64,000 bases of DNA from positions 1-64,000 of the forward strand of contig NZ_JBNAGK010000012.1 in assembly GCF_049803835.1 (NCBI RefSeq), read 5' to 3'. The stretch comes from Pacificoceanicola sp049803835 (GTDB lineage Bacteria; Pseudomonadota; Alphaproteobacteria; Rhodobacterales; Rhodobacteraceae). A program made the translations under genes and the position numbers. Under the pieces are notes generated by a model, which saw only the letters and a program-made list of their open reading frames with translations, was not told the DNA's origin and made no database searches. How positions within the stretch are numbered: the first letter of the stretch is position 1; each line of letters starts with the position of its first letter. Below are positions 23,224 to 32,588 of this stretch, piece after piece.

Positions 23224-24099
23224 GTGAGTTTCTATTTCAACATTGCCACCGACAAGACCGTCACCGCAGACCAGATTCTCGAAGCCCTCGGACGCCCCGA
23301 AGTTTCGGTGGACGACAACAAGATGATCTTCCACATCCCCGGAAAATCCCTGCGCGGGGCCTGTGTCTATCACTCCGACGAGGGCTATGAGGTCGGAGTC
23401 AACGCCTTCACCCCCAAAACGGATGCCCGCCTGACCCGGGACGTCGCGGCCGCCATCGCCTGGCTTACTGGTGCGTCCGTCGTGCCCGAGGACAGCGAAG
23501 ACAGTTTTTCCCCGGAATACATCGCGGACTACGGCGGCGAGGACTGGGTCGCCGAGCGGTTCGACGAAGCGTATTTCCTCGCCCGGCGCCCCGATGACGC
23601 CGCCGAGGGCGGGCCCCTTAGCGTTGCAGGCTACAAGCGCACATTTGCCGTGACCCCGGACATGTTTGAGCAGGACGCCGGTTCACTGGAGGACGCAATT
23701 CGCGCGGTGATGCAGGTGGGGATCGACTTGCAGACGTTGGATGACCGGGAAGATATCTTTGCCGCCAGCCTCATGTCTTTCACCCCGCCCGCGGCACCGC
23801 CGCAATCGACACTGCGACGGATGTTCGGTTTGTCAAAACCTGTATCCAACGTTCGGGAGCCCTATACGGCCTTTTTCATCGGACCGGACGTCCGGACTTT
23901 GACGCCTTACAACGAGACATCAGACCCGTTCTACGTCCATCTCAGCGTGGATCAGAAGGCAGTCTTCCGGCTTCCGGCTGATGACTTCTTTGCCTACGCT
24001 GAAGCGGCTGGAGCCCGTGCCTACGGAGCACAAGTCTACGACATCACGATCAGTCAGGCCGACCATGCGAAATTGATGCAACAAGCCGAGCCCGCCTGA
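23224..24099 (+). CDS. hypothetical protein, 291 residues
   Basis: The frame starts at a GTG (MSFYFNIATDKTVTADQ) 56 bases after pdhC. It encodes a soluble protein without signal peptide or membrane helix. The N-terminal half has a repeated alternating hydrophobic pattern (KMIFHIPGKSLRGACVYHSD). The middle holds acidic stretches (PEDSEDSFSPEYIADYGGED), and the C-terminal half is again alpha/beta (EPYTAFFIGPDVRTLTPYN, VFRLPADDFFAYAEAAG). I do not recognise the family. Base composition is slightly less GC-rich than pdhC. The start is uncertain because the ribosome binding site is weak. Confidence 0.75.
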   Translation: MSFYFNIATDKTVTADQILEALGRPEVSVDDNKMIFHIPGKSLRGACVYHSDEGYEVGVNAFTPKTDARLTRDVAAAIAWLTGASVVPEDSEDSFSPEYIADYGGEDWVAERFDEAYFLARRPDDAAEGGPLSVAGYKRTFAVTPDMFEQDAGSLEDAIRAVMQVGIDLQTLDDREDIFAASLMSFTPPAAPPQSTLRRMFGLSKPVSNVREPYTAFFIGPDVRTLTPYNETSDPFYVHLSVDQKAVFRLPADDFFAYAEAAGARAYGAQVYDITISQADHAKLMQQAEPA

Positions 24100-24120
24100 C
24101 CGGCGGGCACGGGCCCCGCC

Positions 24121-24936
24121 TCACACCTTGTCCGCATCCCGCAGCAGGTGGTCCATGCTGATCGACGGCTGGGCGCAGCCCGCCTTGCCGACGATCTTCG
24201 CCGGAACACCCGCCACCGTGGTGCACTCCGGCACCTCGTTCAGGACAACGGACCCCGCCGCGATGCGGCTGCAGTCGCCGATGCGGATGTTGCCGAGCAC
24301 CTTGGCCCCGGCCCCGATCAGCACGCCATTGCCGATCTTCGGGTGACGGTCTTCCTCTTCCTTGCCGGTGCCGCCGAGGGTCACCGAATGGAGCATGGAG
24401 ACGTTGTCGCCCACCACCGCCGTCTCGCCGATGACGATGGAATGGGCGTGGTCGATCATGATGCCCCGGCCGATCTTCGCCGCCGGGTGGATGTCGATGC
24501 CGAAGACTTCGGAGGAGCGCATCTGGAAGAAATACGCCATGTCGCGCCGCCCCTGCTTCCACAGCCAGTTGCCGACGCGATACGCCTGAACGGCCTGGAA
24601 CCCTTTGAAAAACAACAGCGGCTGCAGGTAACGGTGGCAGGCAGGGTCACGGTCGTAGACCGCGACGATGTCGGCACGTGCGGCGGCGGCAAGATCGGGA
24701 TCGGCCTCGTAGGCACCGTCGCAGATTTCCCGCAGGATCTGCTCGGACATCTCGCCGTTGGCCAGCTTGAGCGAAATCCGGAAGGCGAGCGCCTTCTCCA
24801 GCGTCGGGTAATGCAGGATCGAGTAATGCACCATGCCGCCCAGCAGAGGCTCCGCCTGAACGGCCTCCTCCGCCTCCCGCACCACACGGGCCCAGACGGG
24901 ATCGAATTCGGCAAGTCTTGCGCGCGTTTCAGCCAT
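24121..24936 (-). CDS. cysE: serine O-acetyltransferase
   Basis: CysE acetylates L-serine with acetyl-CoA, the first step of cysteine synthesis. The N-terminal helical domain (VWARVVREAEEAVQ to PLLFFKGFQAVQAYRV) is followed by the left-handed hexapeptide helix: IDIHPAAKIGRGIMIDHAHS, ETAVVGDNVSMLHSVTLGG, HPKIGNGVLIGAGAKVLG. The 271 residues match the family. ATG 24934-24936 was chosen because the upstream extension is low-complexity intergenic sequence. It lies just downstream of the GTA cluster in the same direction, an order I recall from Rhodobacter. Confidence 0.95.
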   Translation of the reverse strand: MAETRARLAEFDPVWARVVREAEEAVQAEPLLGGMVHYSILHYPTLEKALAFRISLKLANGEMSEQILREICDGAYEADPDLAAAARADIVAVYDRDPACHRYLQPLLFFKGFQAVQAYRVGNWLWKQGRRDMAYFFQMRSSEVFGIDIHPAAKIGRGIMIDHAHSIVIGETAVVGDNVSMLHSVTLGGTGKEEEDRHPKIGNGVLIGAGAKVLGNIRIGDCSRIAAGSVVLNEVPECTTVAGVPAKIVGKAGCAQPSISMDHLLRDADKV

Positions 24937-25061
24937 CGTGTTTCTCCTTTGACCCGGGCACGATAGCAGATAGTCGCTTTGTCGCGAAACGCAAATCCGT
25001 GATGCGGTAAATCGCCAGCTGTGAACGCGGCAGACAGAAAGGCCGACCCGGTCCGCGCGTG

Positions 25062-25196
25062 CCCCCCCCCCCCGCACCCGCGTCCTTCGGACGTGGTGAT
25101 TGCCTGTTTCGCCGCGTCCCGGCTTGACCCGGGACATCAGCGCCGGACCGCATTGGCAAGACGAATATGATGGAAGCCCCGGGAGTGAGCCGGGGT
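25062..25196. repeat. C12 tract and GC hairpins between the GTA cluster and cysE
   Basis: The 290-base gap 24937-25226 holds no gene. It contains a run of 12 C (25062-25073), the hairpin GTCCCGG-cttgac-CCGGGAC (25116-25135) and a second one with arms CCCCGG/CCGGGG at about 25177-25196. A similar GTCCCGG/CCGGGAC hairpin follows rsmA at 43234-43254, so this is a dispersed intergenic repeat. It could end GTA transcription. Confidence 0.55.
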
Positions 25197-25226
25197 CCAT
25201 ACACGCCTGCCAGAAGCAAGAGAGCG

Positions 25227-25520
25227 CTACCCCGGCATGTTCCGCCGCCCCCGCAGCGCCTCCAGAACGGCCACGAAACACTCCGCGAAATCCGGATCGT
25301 CCAGCCGCCGCTCGGGTGGCAGGCGGCCCCACCCCAGCGCCGCCGCCATCAGCGTGCCGTTGCCCCAGAACGGATGCGCCTTGCCGAGCCGCTTGCGGTA
25401 ACGGTCCGCCGCCTCTGCCTGCGTCACCAGCCGCCGGGCCAGCGCCTCTCGGGCGCAGGCGGGCACCATCAGAAGCACCCGCGCCGCCGCGCTCACATCG
25501 CCATGCAGGACCGGCCTCAC
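25227..25520 (-). CDS. conserved small protein at the 3' end of the GTA cluster
   Basis: The GTG start overlaps the stop of the tail-tip gene (GTGA), so it is translated as part of the GTA operon. The 97 residues begin VRPVLHGDVSAAARVLL and include AREALARRLVTQAEAADRYRK, FWGNGTLMAAALG and FAECFVAVLEALRG. It looks like a small soluble helical protein. A gene of this size sits at this position in other Rhodobacterales GTA clusters as I recall; its role is unknown. Confidence 0.75.
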   Translation of the reverse strand: MRPVLHGDVSAAARVLLMVPACAREALARRLVTQAEAADRYRKRLGKAHPFWGNGTLMAAALGWGRLPPERRLDDPDFAECFVAVLEALRGRRNMPG

Positions 25521-28500
25521 AGCATCACCACCGTACTGGCGAACGGCCCCGGGCCGAACCGGGCGGAGACCTGCGCCACCGACAGCGTGGCGAGACCGCT
25601 GGCTCCGTCTGCACTTTGCATGGCGCTGGTATAGGTCCACTCCGGCACCGCCACCTGCGCCTCGCGCAGCACCGTACCGCCCTGCTCCACCCGCACGACA
25701 TAGGCCTCGAGGTCTTCGCCCAGCGGGACATCCGCAAGGTCCCAGCTGTCGCCCTCGATCCGCGTCCGCCGGATCCAGCGCAGGGTCTGCCCCGTTGCCG
25801 ATCCCGAGGCCGTCAGATGCACCGGGCTGTACGGCCGCAACCCGTTGCCCTCGAAGGCATGGATCTCGTGCACGTAGCTCGGGTCGTCATAGGGCCGACG
25901 CGCCGGTCCGATGCGGAAATGCCGCTGCATCCGCCGTTGTGCCGCCGCAAGGGCGATCTGGGTCGGCAGGCCGTCCATCATCACCACGAGCGATCCGGCG
26001 GGCCAGGTCTGCGGCATCAGCGCATCGCTGCCCAATTGCCCGCGCAGCCGGTTCCTGAGTTCCCAGGTTTTCGGCCCGACAAGGTCCGCCTCCCGAAACT
26101 GCAGGAGTTCCCACCGGTCCGGCGTGCCGTCTCCGATCGCCATCAGGTTCCCGCCCGCCAGCAGCGCCTCGTCCGAAATGGACTGGAGCGTGCCATGCGG
26201 CAGCGTAATCCGCAGCGGCGCACCCGTGTCCATCCGCCCGACAGGCCCCGCGAACAACGGCACCTCCGTGACGCCCACGGTGGAGCGTGTCGCGATGATC
26301 TCGTTCAGCAGGTAATCCGCATCGAACGCCGAGTCATAAACCGCCACGCTCCCCGGCCAGGGGTCCGCCACGATGGCGAGATGCGGCGCATGCGGCACCT
26401 CGTCGCCGCGAATCAGCGGCAGGTCCATGAACACCGGCGTGACCGGGGCCACGCCCTTGACCGTGCGCATCTGGGCGCCCTCGTCATCGAATACCGCCGG
26501 TTTGAACACATCCGGCACGATCCGCACCGCGTCGATGATCTGCCGGTCGGTCACCTCGACCCGGTCAATGCGCGCCAGCACCGGCCCGGACTTCGACGGC
26601 AGCCGCACGATATCGCCCGCGCCCAGCGCCAGCTTCGACGGCGGCAGGGCAAAACGCATGCTGTCCCGCGCCACACGCGCTTCGGCGAGCCAGCGCTCGG
26701 CGGTCTGCCGCCCCTCGGCCCGGGTCAGGGTCATGTTCAGATCGGTCTCCGCCACCGCATGGGTGCGCTCGTCCGGCAGCACGGTTTCTTCAGTCGACAC
26801 CGCATGATCGCCGTCCGCCTCGACGAACCCGACGCGCACCCGGCCGACCATCTCTACCTCTCCGGCGCGGGTCTCCATCAGGTCGCCCTCGACATCCTCG
26901 CTCAGGGCGAAGGCCGCCGGGTCCAGATCGACCGGATTCGCCCCGGTCCGCATCCGGAACACCAGAAGCCCGTCGCGTTCGATGGCGTCGAAGCCATAGG
27001 CGATCATCAACGGCTGCAAGGCATGCCGCGCATCCGAAACCCGGGGCACGACGTAGCCGCGCACGTAGCCATGCAACTGGCTGGTGTCGATCTCCGTCAG
27101 CCCGGACCGCTCACAAATTTCGCGCACGACCGAGGCCAACGTCCGCCCCGACGCCCGGCCATTCAGCCAATGCCCGCGCCGGTAGTTCGGCCCGTCCGAC
27201 CACAGGTCCGCATTGCCCGGGAACCACGGATAGGGCCGCGCGTCCCAGGCCCAGACAAAGGCCTTGCCCATGTCGATCATCGACTCTCCATAGACCTCCG
27301 ACACCGGATTGTGCGCCGCGTCGCCCCAGTAATCGTACATCGCGCGGATGTACTGACGCTGGATCAACTCGTCGCGCATTCCGTTGGAATAATACGGCAA
27401 AGACGATTCCGAGCTTTTTGGATCGACGAACTTGTTCGGCTGGTTGGTGCCCTTGTCCACCGATGCGCAGCCCAGTTCCGTGAACCAGATCGGCTTGCTC
27501 TGCGGTTCCCACTCGGTCGGGTCCTCCGCACGCACACCGCCAATCCGCTCGTAATGGTCATGCGACCACCAGTTCCGGATGTCCTTGTAGCGCCAGACCC
27601 AGGGCTCATCATAGGCGCCATCGGTAATGGGCTCCCGGCGTTGGAAGTCCCGGCCCTCCTGGCTGTCGTAAAACCAGTCATACCCTTCACCCCCAGCGAT
27701 GTTCGCCTTGAGGTAATCGAGGTTGTAGATCGACTGCCACGCGGCATCCGCATGGTCCTCCTCGTCGCGCCAGTCGGAGAGCGGCATGTAGTTGTCGATC
27801 CCGACGAAGTCGATCTCGTCATCGCTCCAAAGCGGGTCGAGGTGGAAATAGAGGTCCCCCGAACCATCCTGCGGATGATACCCGAAATACTCCGTCCAGT
27901 CCGCCGCATAGCCCAGCTTGACGGATGGCCCGAGCAACGTCCGACACTCCGCCGCCAGCGCCTTGAGCGCCTGCACCGCCGGGAAGCCCGCGGCGCCCCG
28001 GATCTGCGTCAGACCGACCATCTCGGAGCCGATGCAAAACGCGTTCACGCCGCCCGCCGCCGCACAAAGCGCCGCCTGGTGCAGAATGAACCGGCTGTAA
28101 CTCCACTCCGCCGGACCAGTGTATGTGACGGTCCCGTTGCCCACTGCGAAATCCGCCGCCGTTACCGTACCGATGAACGCGGCCACCTCCGCATCCGCGA
28201 CAGCCGTGCCATCCGGCGAGCCGTCCCGCCCCGGTGCAACGCTGAGCGTGATCCGCCCGCGCCACGGCAGTTTTGGTTGACCTGCCGCGCCGGTCCAGGG
28301 ATCGGGCAGGCTGTTGGTCATCTGTTCCATCAGGATGAAGGGATAGTACATCACCTCCACACCCTCGTCGGCCATCTTGCGGATTGCCTGCACCACGGAC
28401 GTGTCCGTTGGCGTGCCGCCATAGACAGGCCGCTCCATGGAGGTCGGCACCATCTCCGCCTCGTCGCGCGTCAGCCCGCTGACCGACCACGGCATCTTCG

Positions 28501-29449
28501 GAGCCTCGAACTCCTGATCCTCCACCTTCGGCTTGATCTCACAGGACCCGCAGCGCAGGTCGCTGCCGAACCAGCTCACCACAAGCGATGCCGACGTACA
28601 GCCCGGCATTTCCTCCCTCAACTGCTTGAGAGAAGTATTGAAATCCGGATCCTCGGAGGGCGAATTGACGTTCACCACCTTCTTGCCGGCCTTGGAAATG
28701 CCAAACTGGTTCGTCGAACCGGCGGTATAGTTCATATAGACCGGCTCGGTCGCCAGCGCATATTCCCCCGTCCCCGGGATCATCGCCACGCCGGTCACCG
28801 CGTTCGGCACATCGCCGGCGTCCTCCAGCTCGGGCCGTACGACTTCAAAGCTGAACTGCGGAATCCGGTTGCCGAATTCGCCGAGTTGCAGATCCTCCAT
28901 GACCACATAGGCGGTGCCCCGGTACGCCGGCACCAGCCCCGTTCCCTCCACCGCCTCGATCTTCGGATCGGGCAACTGGTCATGGGTCCCCCGATAAACC
29001 CGCATGTTCAGGTCCTTCAGCGGCACCTCGACGCCATCGGCCCAGACCCGCTGCACAGACGCGATCTCACCCTCGCAGAGCGCAAGGGCAAGGCTCACCG
29101 AATAGCTGAACGTCTTGGTCTTCGGCTGCGGCGGAGCCCCCTTGCCGCCACCCCCGGTCTTCTTGACATGCTCCTCGAAATGGGTCGCCCAGATCACATG
29201 CCCGCCAAGCCGCATGCGGCCATAGACCTGTGCAATCGGGGCGCCTTCACCAGCGCCGGTCACCCGGAACCGGTCGATCTTGCCGACCTCCACCGCATCG
29301 GAGCCCTGCCCCATGATGCGCTGGTCGATGGCGTGACCCAAAGATGCGCCTATGAACCGGCCAACCGCCGTCATGCTCAGTCCGAGCAGCGAGCCGCCCA
29401 TGGAACTGCCAATCGCCGCACCCGCGACCGAAAGAAGGATCGTAGCCAT
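25517..29449 (-). CDS. GTA tail-tip / host-specificity protein (TIM-barrel megatron, g15)
   Basis: This 1310-residue protein forms the tip of the GTA tail. A hydrophobic Gly-rich N-terminus (LLSVAGAAIGSSMGGSLLG) precedes a large region with the GTA TIM-barrel/glycoside-hydrolase-like domain: FCIGSEMVGLTQIRG, GYAADWTEYFGYHPQDGSG, DFVGIDNYMPLSDW and PIWFTELGCASVDKG. Baseplate hub and putative phage tail domains follow. The length is close to R. capsulatus g15. It follows the NlpC/P60 gene by three bases and overlaps the last small gene. No fragmentation is seen. Confidence 0.95.
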   Translation of the reverse strand: MATILLSVAGAAIGSSMGGSLLGLSMTAVGRFIGASLGHAIDQRIMGQGSDAVEVGKIDRFRVTGAGEGAPIAQVYGRMRLGGHVIWATHFEEHVKKTGGGGKGAPPQPKTKTFSYSVSLALALCEGEIASVQRVWADGVEVPLKDLNMRVYRGTHDQLPDPKIEAVEGTGLVPAYRGTAYVVMEDLQLGEFGNRIPQFSFEVVRPELEDAGDVPNAVTGVAMIPGTGEYALATEPVYMNYTAGSTNQFGISKAGKKVVNVNSPSEDPDFNTSLKQLREEMPGCTSASLVVSWFGSDLRCGSCEIKPKVEDQEFEAPKMPWSVSGLTRDEAEMVPTSMERPVYGGTPTDTSVVQAIRKMADEGVEVMYYPFILMEQMTNSLPDPWTGAAGQPKLPWRGRITLSVAPGRDGSPDGTAVADAEVAAFIGTVTAADFAVGNGTVTYTGPAEWSYSRFILHQAALCAAAGGVNAFCIGSEMVGLTQIRGAAGFPAVQALKALAAECRTLLGPSVKLGYAADWTEYFGYHPQDGSGDLYFHLDPLWSDDEIDFVGIDNYMPLSDWRDEEDHADAAWQSIYNLDYLKANIAGGEGYDWFYDSQEGRDFQRREPITDGAYDEPWVWRYKDIRNWWSHDHYERIGGVRAEDPTEWEPQSKPIWFTELGCASVDKGTNQPNKFVDPKSSESSLPYYSNGMRDELIQRQYIRAMYDYWGDAAHNPVSEVYGESMIDMGKAFVWAWDARPYPWFPGNADLWSDGPNYRRGHWLNGRASGRTLASVVREICERSGLTEIDTSQLHGYVRGYVVPRVSDARHALQPLMIAYGFDAIERDGLLVFRMRTGANPVDLDPAAFALSEDVEGDLMETRAGEVEMVGRVRVGFVEADGDHAVSTEETVLPDERTHAVAETDLNMTLTRAEGRQTAERWLAEARVARDSMRFALPPSKLALGAGDIVRLPSKSGPVLARIDRVEVTDRQIIDAVRIVPDVFKPAVFDDEGAQMRTVKGVAPVTPVFMDLPLIRGDEVPHAPHLAIVADPWPGSVAVYDSAFDADYLLNEIIATRSTVGVTEVPLFAGPVGRMDTGAPLRITLPHGTLQSISDEALLAGGNLMAIGDGTPDRWELLQFREADLVGPKTWELRNRLRGQLGSDALMPQTWPAGSLVVMMDGLPTQIALAAAQRRMQRHFRIGPARRPYDDPSYVHEIHAFEGNGLRPYSPVHLTASGSATGQTLRWIRRTRIEGDSWDLADVPLGEDLEAYVVRVEQGGTVLREAQVAVPEWTYTSAMQSADGASGLATLSVAQVSARFGPGPFASTVVML

Positions 29450-29452
29450 GCC

Positions 29453-29884
29453 TCACACCTCCGCTGGAAAGGCGAACCGCGCCACAACGCGCCGCGCCCA
29501 TGGTGCGCTCAGCGCACTCTCGATAACCCCATGCCCGCTGTAGGCATGAATGAATGCCGCGTCCGTCCCGGTCCGCGACTGGATGCCCACATGCTTGGCA
29601 ACAGACCCGTCCCGCATCCGGAACAGCAGCACATCGCCCGCCGCCGGCTCGCCCAGCGACTTGCGCGACAGATGGGCCATAGCCGCCTGCCACAGGCGCT
29701 CTTCGCCCTGTGGCTCGGACCAGTCCATCGTGTAGGCGGGCACCTGCACCGGCTCCGGCCCGATCACCTCGCGCCAGACACCCCGAAGCAGCCCGAGGCA
29801 GTCACAGCCCGCGCCCTTCGTGGACGCCTGATGCACGTAGGGCGTGCCGATCCACGTCCGCGCCGCGCCAACAATCGCGCTCAT
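29453..29884 (-). CDS. GTA NlpC/P60 peptidase (g14)
   Basis: This 143-residue cell-wall hydrolase of the tail tip probably opens peptidoglycan during DNA entry. The catalytic Cys is in GCDCLGLL (about residue 29) and the His in AKHVGIQ, with PYVHQASTKGAGCDC as the family-typical N-terminus. The ATG at 29882-29884 overlaps the g13 stop (ATGA). Confidence 0.93.
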   Translation of the reverse strand: MSAIVGAARTWIGTPYVHQASTKGAGCDCLGLLRGVWREVIGPEPVQVPAYTMDWSEPQGEERLWQAAMAHLSRKSLGEPAAGDVLLFRMRDGSVAKHVGIQSRTGTDAAFIHAYSGHGVIESALSAPWARRVVARFAFPAEV

Positions 29885-30765
29885 CGCCTGCTGCCCCCAC
29901 CCGTCGCCTTGGCGCTGCCCGCATGGACAAACACCCAGTCTTCCTCCGGCACATCCGGGAAGCCCTGGAAATTGACGAGGTTGTTGAACTTCAACCGACA
30001 GGTCTCGAACCGCTTGTCGCAGCCCGCGATCAGCCGAACCTGATCCCCCGGCGCGACATCCGCGCGCAAAGGCTCCCACAGGTCGATCCGCCGCGTCCCG
30101 TCGCTCTGCGCCTCGTCCCGCTTGATCGCCCCGGCCAGCCCCGCCGCCGAACCGCTCAGCACCTCTAGCCGCCCACGCTGGAACCAGCCGTCCTCGAACC
30201 CGCTCAGGTCCGCGAAGGTGAACGCCCGCGTCTCCTCGACGCGCAGCACCCCGCCTTCATGAAAATACCCGCCCGAGGTCACATCGAACCCGCACGCCCG
30301 GTCACCCAGCACCGCCGAACACGGTTTCTGGAACACCCGCCCCAAAGGCCGGTTCAGCTTGTCCGTCAGCCCGCGCAATTCCGCATGAAACGCGCCATTG
30401 CCCCGGCGCAACTCGCCGATGTGGCCCCGGAACATCACCCGCCGCGCCGAGACATCCGCCCAGTTCACCAGCCAGGAGACCACCTCGGCGTCGTCGAACC
30501 GCCCTGCCGCAATGTCCTCTTCGCGGATCGAGGCATCGCTCAGGGCGCCCATGGCCTCGGTATTGTCCACCGCCAGCCCCGTCGCCTGCTGAAGCGCCCG
30601 TGCGCTCAATCCGGTATCCGCCCGGAACGTGATCCCGTCGAACGACAGATCCCGGTCATGGTCGGTGAACCCGTAGACCACGCCATCCCGGCGCGTCACG
30701 GCCCAGGCCCGGGCCACCGTGCTGGTCCCGGCCTGCAAATGCGTGTGAAGCTCCGTCGCGCCCAT
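29881..30765 (-). CDS. GTA hub protein, DUF2163 family (g13)
   Basis: This 294-residue baseplate hub protein belongs to the DUF2163/BR0599 family. Signature segments are AWAVTRRDGVVYGFTDHDRD, ASIREEDIAAGRFDDAEV and the cysteine-containing C-terminal region CSAVLGDRACGFDV with GCDKRFETCRLKFNN. In R. capsulatus GTA structures the hub binds an iron-sulfur cluster through cysteines, and several cysteines are conserved here. The ATG overlaps the g12 stop. Confidence 0.92.
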   Translation of the reverse strand: MGATELHTHLQAGTSTVARAWAVTRRDGVVYGFTDHDRDLSFDGITFRADTGLSARALQQATGLAVDNTEAMGALSDASIREEDIAAGRFDDAEVVSWLVNWADVSARRVMFRGHIGELRRGNGAFHAELRGLTDKLNRPLGRVFQKPCSAVLGDRACGFDVTSGGYFHEGGVLRVEETRAFTFADLSGFEDGWFQRGRLEVLSGSAAGLAGAIKRDEAQSDGTRRIDLWEPLRADVAPGDQVRLIAGCDKRFETCRLKFNNLVNFQGFPDVPEEDWVFVHAGSAKATGGGSRR

Positions 30766-31397
30766 CAGACCCGAACCTCCACAACCGGCACATCCGGCAC
30801 CTGACCGGCACGGAAGCTGGCGACACTGACGTTGATCCGGTCGGTGTCGAACCGCACCGGCACGTCGAACTCGAACCCGGCACTCACCTCGACCCCGGCC
30901 AGAGGCGGCTCGACGAAGGTTATCAAACCCTTCTCGACGTCCAGCGTGAAATGCACACCCTCGCGCGCCTCCACATCCTGCACTGCCGCCGTCACCGTCC
31001 CGGCCACCGGCTTGGTGATCGGCCGTGCGTAGGAGCCCTCGCCGGACTGATAGGTCTTGATCAGCTGGAACGTCTTGGTCACGCCGTCGCCATGGCCGAT
31101 CACCTGATCGCCCATTTCCGGCTTGCGGGAGGGCTTGCAGGATTTGTAGTCCGCCCAATCCTTCCAACGGAAGCCGTAGATCTGCCCCTGCCGCGCCTCG
31201 AAAAACGCGATCAGCGACGACACATCGTCCAGAGACCGCAGCCCAAGTCCCGCATCATACCGCCGACGCGAATGCGCCCAGGGCGTGTTGCGCTCTTCGA
31301 ACCCGCTGGTCAGTTGCACGATATCCGTGCGCCGCTCCGGTCCGCCGACCGAGCCAAAGCTCAGATCCGCCGGGAATCTTACCTCGTGAAACGCCAT
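30765..31397 (-). CDS. GTA distal tail protein, DUF2460/TIGR02217 (g12)
   Basis: This 210-residue protein forms the distal tail ring between tube and baseplate. Family features are MAFHEVRFPADLSFGSVGG at the N-terminus, RRRYDAGLGLRSLDDVSSLI, FFEARQGQIYGFRWKDWADY and a C-terminal beta-rich part. It overlaps g13 by one base and follows the tape measure gene after twelve bases. Confidence 0.93.
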   Translation of the reverse strand: MAFHEVRFPADLSFGSVGGPERRTDIVQLTSGFEERNTPWAHSRRRYDAGLGLRSLDDVSSLIAFFEARQGQIYGFRWKDWADYKSCKPSRKPEMGDQVIGHGDGVTKTFQLIKTYQSGEGSYARPITKPVAGTVTAAVQDVEAREGVHFTLDVEKGLITFVEPPLAGVEVSAGFEFDVPVRFDTDRINVSVASFRAGQVPDVPVVEVRV

Positions 31398-31409
31398 CTT
31401 TCCCTCCGT

Positions 31410-32072
31410 TTACCTGTTCCGCGCGCCCTTGCTCAGAGCCCGGCTCATCTGCGCTGCGATCTGGGACTGGCTGCGCTGGAAGCCCTGCACATCCGGCGTG
31501 TGAATATTCATCACCACCGTCACCGGCTGCCCGCCGCCTTGGGCCCGCACGCCGAGCTTGCCATCGGCGCCCCGGGTCAGCGGCATGATCGCCTCCGGCC
31601 CCGCCTCGCCCATCAACCCCGTGCCGCCCCGCATCGGGAAGGTCACCGGGCTGCTGACGACGCCGCCATTCGCAAACGGCATCACCCGCCCTTGGGAAAA
31701 GCTGCCGCCATTGGCAAAGGGCGAGAACGAGCCGAACATCGCCGACATGCCCGACGCGAGCAGCCCGCCGACATGGTTCGCCACCGGCTGCACCGCCGCC
31801 TTGTAGGCCGCGTTGATCATCGACTGCGCGACAACGCCCAAGGCGTCAGACAGCTTCATGCCATCCAGCACCACGCCGTCGATCGCCCGACTCACGCCCG
31901 AACTCAAAGCCCGCTCCAGCTTCGCTGCGCCGTCGCCCGTCGCCGAGAACGTCGAGTGAATGCGCTTGAGTTCGGCGTCGAACTCCGCCGCCATCGCGAC
32001 GGCCCCGCCAAGCGATCCCTGCAGCGCCTCGATCTCGGTGCCGAGATCGTCGATCATATCCAACTCGCTCAT
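31410..32072 (-). CDS. GTA tail tape measure protein (g11)
   Basis: This protein of 220 residues sets the very short GTA tail length. It has an N-terminal helical part (DLGTEIEALQGSLGGAVAM), a Gly/Phe-rich repeat area (FGSFSPFANGGSFSQG, MPFANGGVVSSP) and the phage-like GEAGPEAIMPLTRG motif. The size matches the R. capsulatus homologue, much shorter than in typical siphophages. It overlaps the chaperone gene by four bases. Confidence 0.93.
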   Translation of the reverse strand: MSELDMIDDLGTEIEALQGSLGGAVAMAAEFDAELKRIHSTFSATGDGAAKLERALSSGVSRAIDGVVLDGMKLSDALGVVAQSMINAAYKAAVQPVANHVGGLLASGMSAMFGSFSPFANGGSFSQGRVMPFANGGVVSSPVTFPMRGGTGLMGEAGPEAIMPLTRGADGKLGVRAQGGGQPVTVVMNIHTPDVQGFQRSQSQIAAQMSRALSKGARNR

Positions 32073-32269
32073 TCCATTGCCCCTTCCGTGTGATCCGGGA
32101 ACGCCGCCATCAACTCATCGAGCCGCGAGCGCCCCATCGGCCTGCCGCCCTGGCCTTCGCCCAGCAGCACTTGCAATTCCGCTGGGGTCAGCGCCCAGAA
32201 CTCGTCCGGGCTCAGCCCCAGCCCACGCACCCCGGCACGCATCAGCGCGGCCCAGTCAAACCCCTGCAT
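32069..32269 (-). CDS. GTA tail assembly chaperone, C-terminal type (g10.1)
   Basis: This 66-residue protein has the signature LGLSPDEFWALTPAELQVLLG of the rcc01693-like phage tail assembly chaperones. Such pairs guide the tape measure and tail tube. Its first 14 bases overlap the end of g10 in another frame; in phages the two products are often linked by frameshifting, so a -1/+1 fusion here is possible. Confidence 0.9.
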   Translation of the reverse strand: MQGFDWAALMRAGVRGLGLSPDEFWALTPAELQVLLGEGQGGRPMGRSRLDELMAAFPDHTEGAME

Positions 32270-32588
32270 CCGCGCTCTCCGGCGACATGAAGGCCCGCGC
32301 CAGCAGCTCCGCCGAGGCCTTCGCCGCCGCCATCGGCCCGCCCTCGATCTCCGCCTGCAAGAGGTCCGACGCCCGGCCGTTCCAGCCGCCGCCGCGAAGC
32401 CCCGCGACGATCAGCATCAACACGTCCCGCGTGTTGAACGCCCCCTTCTCGAACCGCTGCACCAGGTCGACGAGGGAGCCGCTTTCGAGGCTCGCCTCCA
32501 GTTCGGCCAACGCCCCAAGCGTCAGCCGCATCACGCGGCGCTCGCCATCCACGACAAGCGCCACTTCCCCCCGCCACGGATTGGCCAT
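32256..32588 (-). CDS. GTA tail assembly chaperone, N-terminal type (g10)
   Basis: This 110-residue protein belongs to the GTA family of tail tube/chaperone proteins: MANPWRGEVALVVDGERR and LTLGALAELEASLESGSLVD, then a helical domain (MLIVAGLRGGGWNGR). It stands between the tail tube and the second chaperone. The start ATG shares one base with the g9 stop (TGATG); a GTG one codon upstream is less likely. Confidence 0.88.
   Translation of the reverse strand: MANPWRGEVALVVDGERRVMRLTLGALAELEASLESGSLVDLVQRFEKGAFNTRDVLMLIVAGLRGGGWNGRASDLLQAEIEGGPMAAAKASAELLARAFMSPESADAGV

Noticed and set aside
24937..25226. Extended N-terminus of CysE
   Set aside because: The upstream frame runs through a C12 tract and repeat hairpins; the ATG at 24936 gives the normal protein.
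25100..30043. Very long open frame on the plus strand opposite the GTA tail genes
   Set aside because: High GC leaves antisense frames open. The minus-strand frames match known GTA proteins along their whole length, and the antisense translation is low-complexity Arg/His/Pro sequence.
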